Shown: positions 11,784-14,484 of the stretch, piece after piece
How positions within the stretch are numbered: the first letter of the stretch is position 1
Layout: each line of letters begins with the position of its first letter
Assembly (NCBI GenBank): GCA_910579215.1
Contig: CAJTTN010000007.1
Span: 1-14,484, forward strand
DNA length: 14,484 bases
From: an uncultured Anaeroplasmataceae bacterium
GTDB taxonomy: Bacteria > Bacillota_I > Bacilli_A > Acholeplasmatales > Anaeroplasmataceae
Direction: 5' to 3'
Notes under the pieces: model-generated
Seen by the model: only the letters and a program-made list of their open reading frames with translations
Databases searched by the model: none
Told to the model about the DNA's origin: nothing
Program-made: the position numbers and the translations under genes

Positions 11784-13037
11784 CTATTTTCTTTTAAATA
11801 ATAGTTTAGCATTATATTTAGGATCTCTATAGGTAGCATTAATATAAATCCCAGTATCATCTTCCAAAATAGTTCCTGTCCCTTCTGGAGTATTTTTAAA
11901 TAAAATAGTTCCTGTTTTCTCTAAACCGTCATTTAAAAAAGGGACATAGGCTTCCAATGTTTCAGGATTATAGATTACTGTAAAATAATTATAGAATTCG
12001 CTTTTAAAGGTAATATCTTCAATTACTACTGTATAATTATTTAAAACATATAATGGTACTGAACTACCACCAAAAAAAGTAAAATAGAAAGTGTTAAATA
12101 CTTTTCCAATTTTTGCACGACCAGATTCATTAATGCCAGTAATCATATTTAGATTTGGACAATTATAAAAGAACGATTTTCTTATGCCTCCTAATCCATA
12201 TGCTGTCTCATGAGGCATCCATGAGTTAGCTGATAAAAATAAAGATACAAATCTTAATTCTTTTAAAAGCTTTAAATTACATAAGGAACAATCCATTGTA
12301 GGAGAAAAACCTTCTATTAATTCTAAATTATCACAATTACTGATACCCATGGACATTACTAGTACCTTACTATAGTATCCATTTCTATTATCTTCTTTAT
12401 TAAATATAATTTTTTTTAATTGATTACATTTAGTTATTGAATAGGGGTGAATATACCCTTCTCGTGTTGTCCATTCTAATGTTACCATAGGAGCATTCTC
12501 AAATGCTCTATATCCTATTTGAGATACATATTTTCCATGAATTTTTTCGGGTATTATTACATTCTCTGGTAAGTCTTCAGTATATCCCTTTACTATAAAG
12601 GATCCATTAAGAGGAATAGTTTTTATTCCTGCAATATCTAGGTAAGAAGGCAAATAAAATGCATATGGTGTTATTGGTGATAAATTAGGATTATTACTAC
12701 GATCAAATTCGTAAATTGATTCAATAGTAATATCTTCAAGAGATTTATCCTCTCTTAATTTTGGCTGATTCTTATAGTCAGACATATCTAAGTAATAGTA
12801 ATTATAATATGCCTTATAATTTTCCTCTTCCTCAAATATGTATTCCTTTGCTTCTTCTCCTTCTAAAGTTTCTATATCTTTACATACGTCTATGTATTCA
12901 TAAATAACTCCATTAGAAGTAACTATGTCACCTGTCTTAAACTCCTTTGGTGTATTGATATCCTCTTTTTCTTTCTTACAGGATACCAAGGTTCCAATAG
13001 TTAAAATACTTAATATGAATATGAATAGTTTTTTCAT
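11784..13037 (-). CDS. Lipoprotein with BspA-like leucine-rich repeats
   Basis: A 417-residue exported protein with a lipoprotein signal peptide (MKKLFIFILSILTIGTLVSC, lipobox C20) followed by the charged linker KKEKEDINTPKEF. The middle contains degenerate leucine-rich repeats of the BspA (LRR_5) kind: NVIIPEKIHGKYVSQIGYRAFENAP (about 159-183) and later CNQLKKIIF (204-212), CDNLELIEGF (235-244), LKLLKELRF (255-263) and CPNLNMITGI (293-302). The N-terminal part (about 30-110) is rich in glutamate and tyrosine, and the C-terminal 90 residues are unassigned. The start has a strong GGGAGG site (13044-13049) seven bases from the first ATG codon (13037). It follows the upstream surface gene by 14 bp, so they are co-transcribed. 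BspA-like proteins commonly bind host or bacterial surfaces; the ligand here is unknown. Confidence 0.85.
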   Translation of the reverse strand: MKKLFIFILSILTIGTLVSCKKEKEDINTPKEFKTGDIVTSNGVIYEYIDVCKDIETLEGEEAKEYIFEEEENYKAYYNYYYLDMSDYKNQPKLREDKSLEDITIESIYEFDRSNNPNLSPITPYAFYLPSYLDIAGIKTIPLNGSFIVKGYTEDLPENVIIPEKIHGKYVSQIGYRAFENAPMVTLEWTTREGYIHPYSITKCNQLKKIIFNKEDNRNGYYSKVLVMSMGISNCDNLELIEGFSPTMDCSLCNLKLLKELRFVSLFLSANSWMPHETAYGLGGIRKSFFYNCPNLNMITGINESGRAKIGKVFNTFYFTFFGGSSVPLYVLNNYTVVIEDITFKSEFYNYFTVIYNPETLEAYVPFLNDGLEKTGTILFKNTPEGTGTILEDDTGIYINATYRDPKYNAKLLFKRK

Positions 13038-13051
13038 AATTTTCCTCCCAA

Positions 13052-14482
13052 TTAATCATATGCTTGAAAATAGTTTGTATATAAGTGATATTCTACTGGA
13101 TTATTCCTGTATACTCCTACTATTACTTTTCTATTTCCTCCTACTGAATTTATATAGCATTGTGCATTTAAGTCTGGTTCATCCTCATTCCAGTCTGCGT
13201 TTGGATCAAACGATTCTCCTAATATTCTTAACTTCTCATCATAGACTCTTATTGTTGTGTCATCCTCTACTCTTGTATAAAAGCTATATAAGCCTCCTAC
13301 TCCTAAATTGAATAGAAAGTATGTTACATTATTATCGCTTCCTCTTATGTTATGTGTTGCATATGTTGTTTGTAATGTCAGATATGTTTCTGTCATTTTT
13401 GTGAACTTTAGGGTTATATCTCCTGTGGCATTATAGTTATATTTCATATAGATAAAATATTTCTTTCCTTCTTCTAGTCTTACTAATAAGGACGAATTAT
13501 AGCTATATGATGTTATATTACTTTGGATTAGGTTCCCTACCTCATCATATACTTCTGCAATTACTGCACGAGTTGAGGATAGCTTTATTTCTGTTAAGCC
13601 TGTGTATTTTGCCATCACTATCATTGTTGAGGATAGCTTTGTACTTGAGAGGTTTGTGGTTAATTTAGTTCCATCGTATGCATCATAACTACCTGCTTGC
13701 TCTTCTTTATAATCAATACAATCTATCTGAAGATTTAAACTTTCATAAATTTGATTTGATTCTATATTTTTTAATTCAAATTGATAATTATCATAGAAAT
13801 CAAATATGCCTGATAAATAAAGATCATAAAAATAATTAGGAAATGGTCCAACATTATATTTAAATGATATAGAATATTGGTGTGAATATTTATTCAATAA
13901 CTTATTTTTAAAAACATCTGTAAAAGAAGGATGACTAAAGATATAGCTTGAATATTTATTATCATCATAGGTTTCCTCAAAAGTTTTTTGAAAATTTAAT
14001 CTTTTTATATTGTTATCCAAGTCAACTTTTTCTTTCTCTAAATTTTCTTTTAAAATATCTTCTCCAGCTCCTTGAGATATTTTTATACCATTAGCAACTG
14101 CATTTATTAATAGTTTAGAAATTCCTAATTTCGAATTAGGAAAAGTTGGATCGTGAATAATTCCTAATCGTATAAGAGTTTCTGTCATACTTACTAAAGA
14201 AGTAAAAGCATAACCTTGTAATTCAATTTGTTCAAGTAATTCATTAAGACGATCATTAGCATTTAACTCATAAGATAATTTTAATATCTTCATTTTATTT
14301 GGGTATATTGAGTTACTATCTTCTGCTAAAAATCCCATTGATTTTGGGGCTATAAATATCGTATTGGAAGATTCCTTTTTAGCAACTACTGTTCTCTCCT
14401 CAGATGGATCAAACTTCCTATTCCAATAATCACTTCTAAAGTTCTTCTTCTCATATCCATAATAACTCATATTGATTATTGG
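13052..14482 (-). CDS. Probable surface protein with two PPC-like beta-sandwich modules, 5' end outside the window
   Basis: I do not recognise the N-terminal 250 residues; they are lysine- and asparagine-rich, probably helical in places (about 60-160), with no signal peptide. The C-terminal half shows two modules like bacterial pre-peptidase C-terminal (PPC) domains: about 285-358 (GLTEIKLSSTRAVIAEVYDE, then LVRLEEGKKYFIYMKYN and GDITLKF) and about 385-468 (GGLYSFYTRVEDDTTIRVYDE, then GGNRKVIVGVYRN and YHLYTNYF). Such modules are normally extracellular. The first ATG in view (14470) has no ribosome site and the frame is open to the edge, so the true start and export signal are probably beyond the window. 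No catalytic domain is visible. The DNA for the first 250 codons shown is much more A/T-rich than the rest. The leucine-rich lipoprotein gene follows 14 bp later. Confidence 0.75.
   Translation of the reverse strand, partial: PIINMSYYGYEKKNFRSDYWNRKFDPSEERTVVAKKESSNTIFIAPKSMGFLAEDSNSIYPNKMKILKLSYELNANDRLNELLEQIELQGYAFTSLVSMTETLIRLGIIHDPTFPNSKLGISKLLINAVANGIKISQGAGEDILKENLEKEKVDLDNNIKRLNFQKTFEETYDDNKYSSYIFSHPSFTDVFKNKLLNKYSHQYSISFKYNVGPFPNYFYDLYLSGIFDFYDNYQFELKNIESNQIYESLNLQIDCIDYKEEQAGSYDAYDGTKLTTNLSSTKLSSTMIVMAKYTGLTEIKLSSTRAVIAEVYDEVGNLIQSNITSYSYNSSLLVRLEEGKKYFIYMKYNYNATGDITLKFTKMTETYLTLQTTYATHNIRGSDNNVTYFLFNLGVGGLYSFYTRVEDDTTIRVYDEKLRILGESFDPNADWNEDEPDLNAQCYINSVGGNRKVIVGVYRNNPVEYHLYTNYFQAYD
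13572..13640. repeat. 15-bp in-frame direct repeat
   Basis: The same 15 bases, GTTGAGGATAGCTTT, occur at 13572-13586 and 13626-13640, 54 bp (18 codons) apart. On the coding strand each encodes KLSST, next to a related NLSST. This suggests a small internal duplication at the entry of the first beta-sandwich module. Confidence 0.5.
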
Positions 14483-14484
14483 TT

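Noticed and set aside
1..14484. Defence system, insertion sequence, prophage or CRISPR array
   Set aside because: No transposase, integrase, nuclease-helicase pair, spaced direct repeats or terminal inverted repeats were seen on either strand.

Overview
The window is about 30 % GC by eye and looks like the chromosome of a low-GC Gram-positive bacterium (Firmicutes, possibly a gut Erysipelotrichia or Mollicutes-related lineage; the rank below phylum is a guess). The reasons are strong AGGAGG-type ribosome sites, sigma-A-like promoters, lipoproteins with a lipobox, and a gene order close to the Bacillus cysS-mrnC-rlmB-yacP-sigH-rpmG-secE-nusG block. TGA is used as a stop (tadA, tdk, rlmB), so this is not the Mycoplasma code. 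Apart from a short gene end at the far left, every gene is on the minus strand, so genes read from high to low coordinates.

Right part (about 9.9-14.5 kb): three cell-surface genes. First comes a protein whose 5' end probably lies beyond the window and which ends in two predicted beta-sandwich (PPC-like) modules. It is followed 14 bp later by a lipoprotein with BspA-like leucine-rich repeats, then a strong terminator. A separately promoted lipoprotein follows, with a fibronectin-III-like domain and seven GLUG-type repeats.

Middle (4.1-9.9 kb): cysS, mrnC and a very large P-type ATPase, followed by a 51-residue acidic small protein and a terminator. The ATPase has a standard catalytic core, a highly charged N-terminal extension, and about 390 residues that appear to be inserted outside the cell between the last two membrane helices. 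It sits exactly where mrnC and rlmB are adjacent in Bacillus. This is the most unusual object in the window.

Left part (0.1-4.1 kb): housekeeping genes for translation, transcription and secretion. These are rlmB, a sigH-position sigma factor (yacP is missing), rpmG (TTG start, short), secE (three membrane helices), nusG, rpmE, tdk, tadA and the SRP RNA gene. The tadA-SRP RNA order matches Bacillus. Promoters with 17-bp spacers can be read before rpmG, rpmE and the GLUG lipoprotein, and an extended -10 before rlmB. Terminator-like hairpins stand directly before tdk, cysS and rpmG, so these units appear to be separated by attenuator-like or leaky stops. I saw no insertion sequence, CRISPR array, tRNA or prophage gene.
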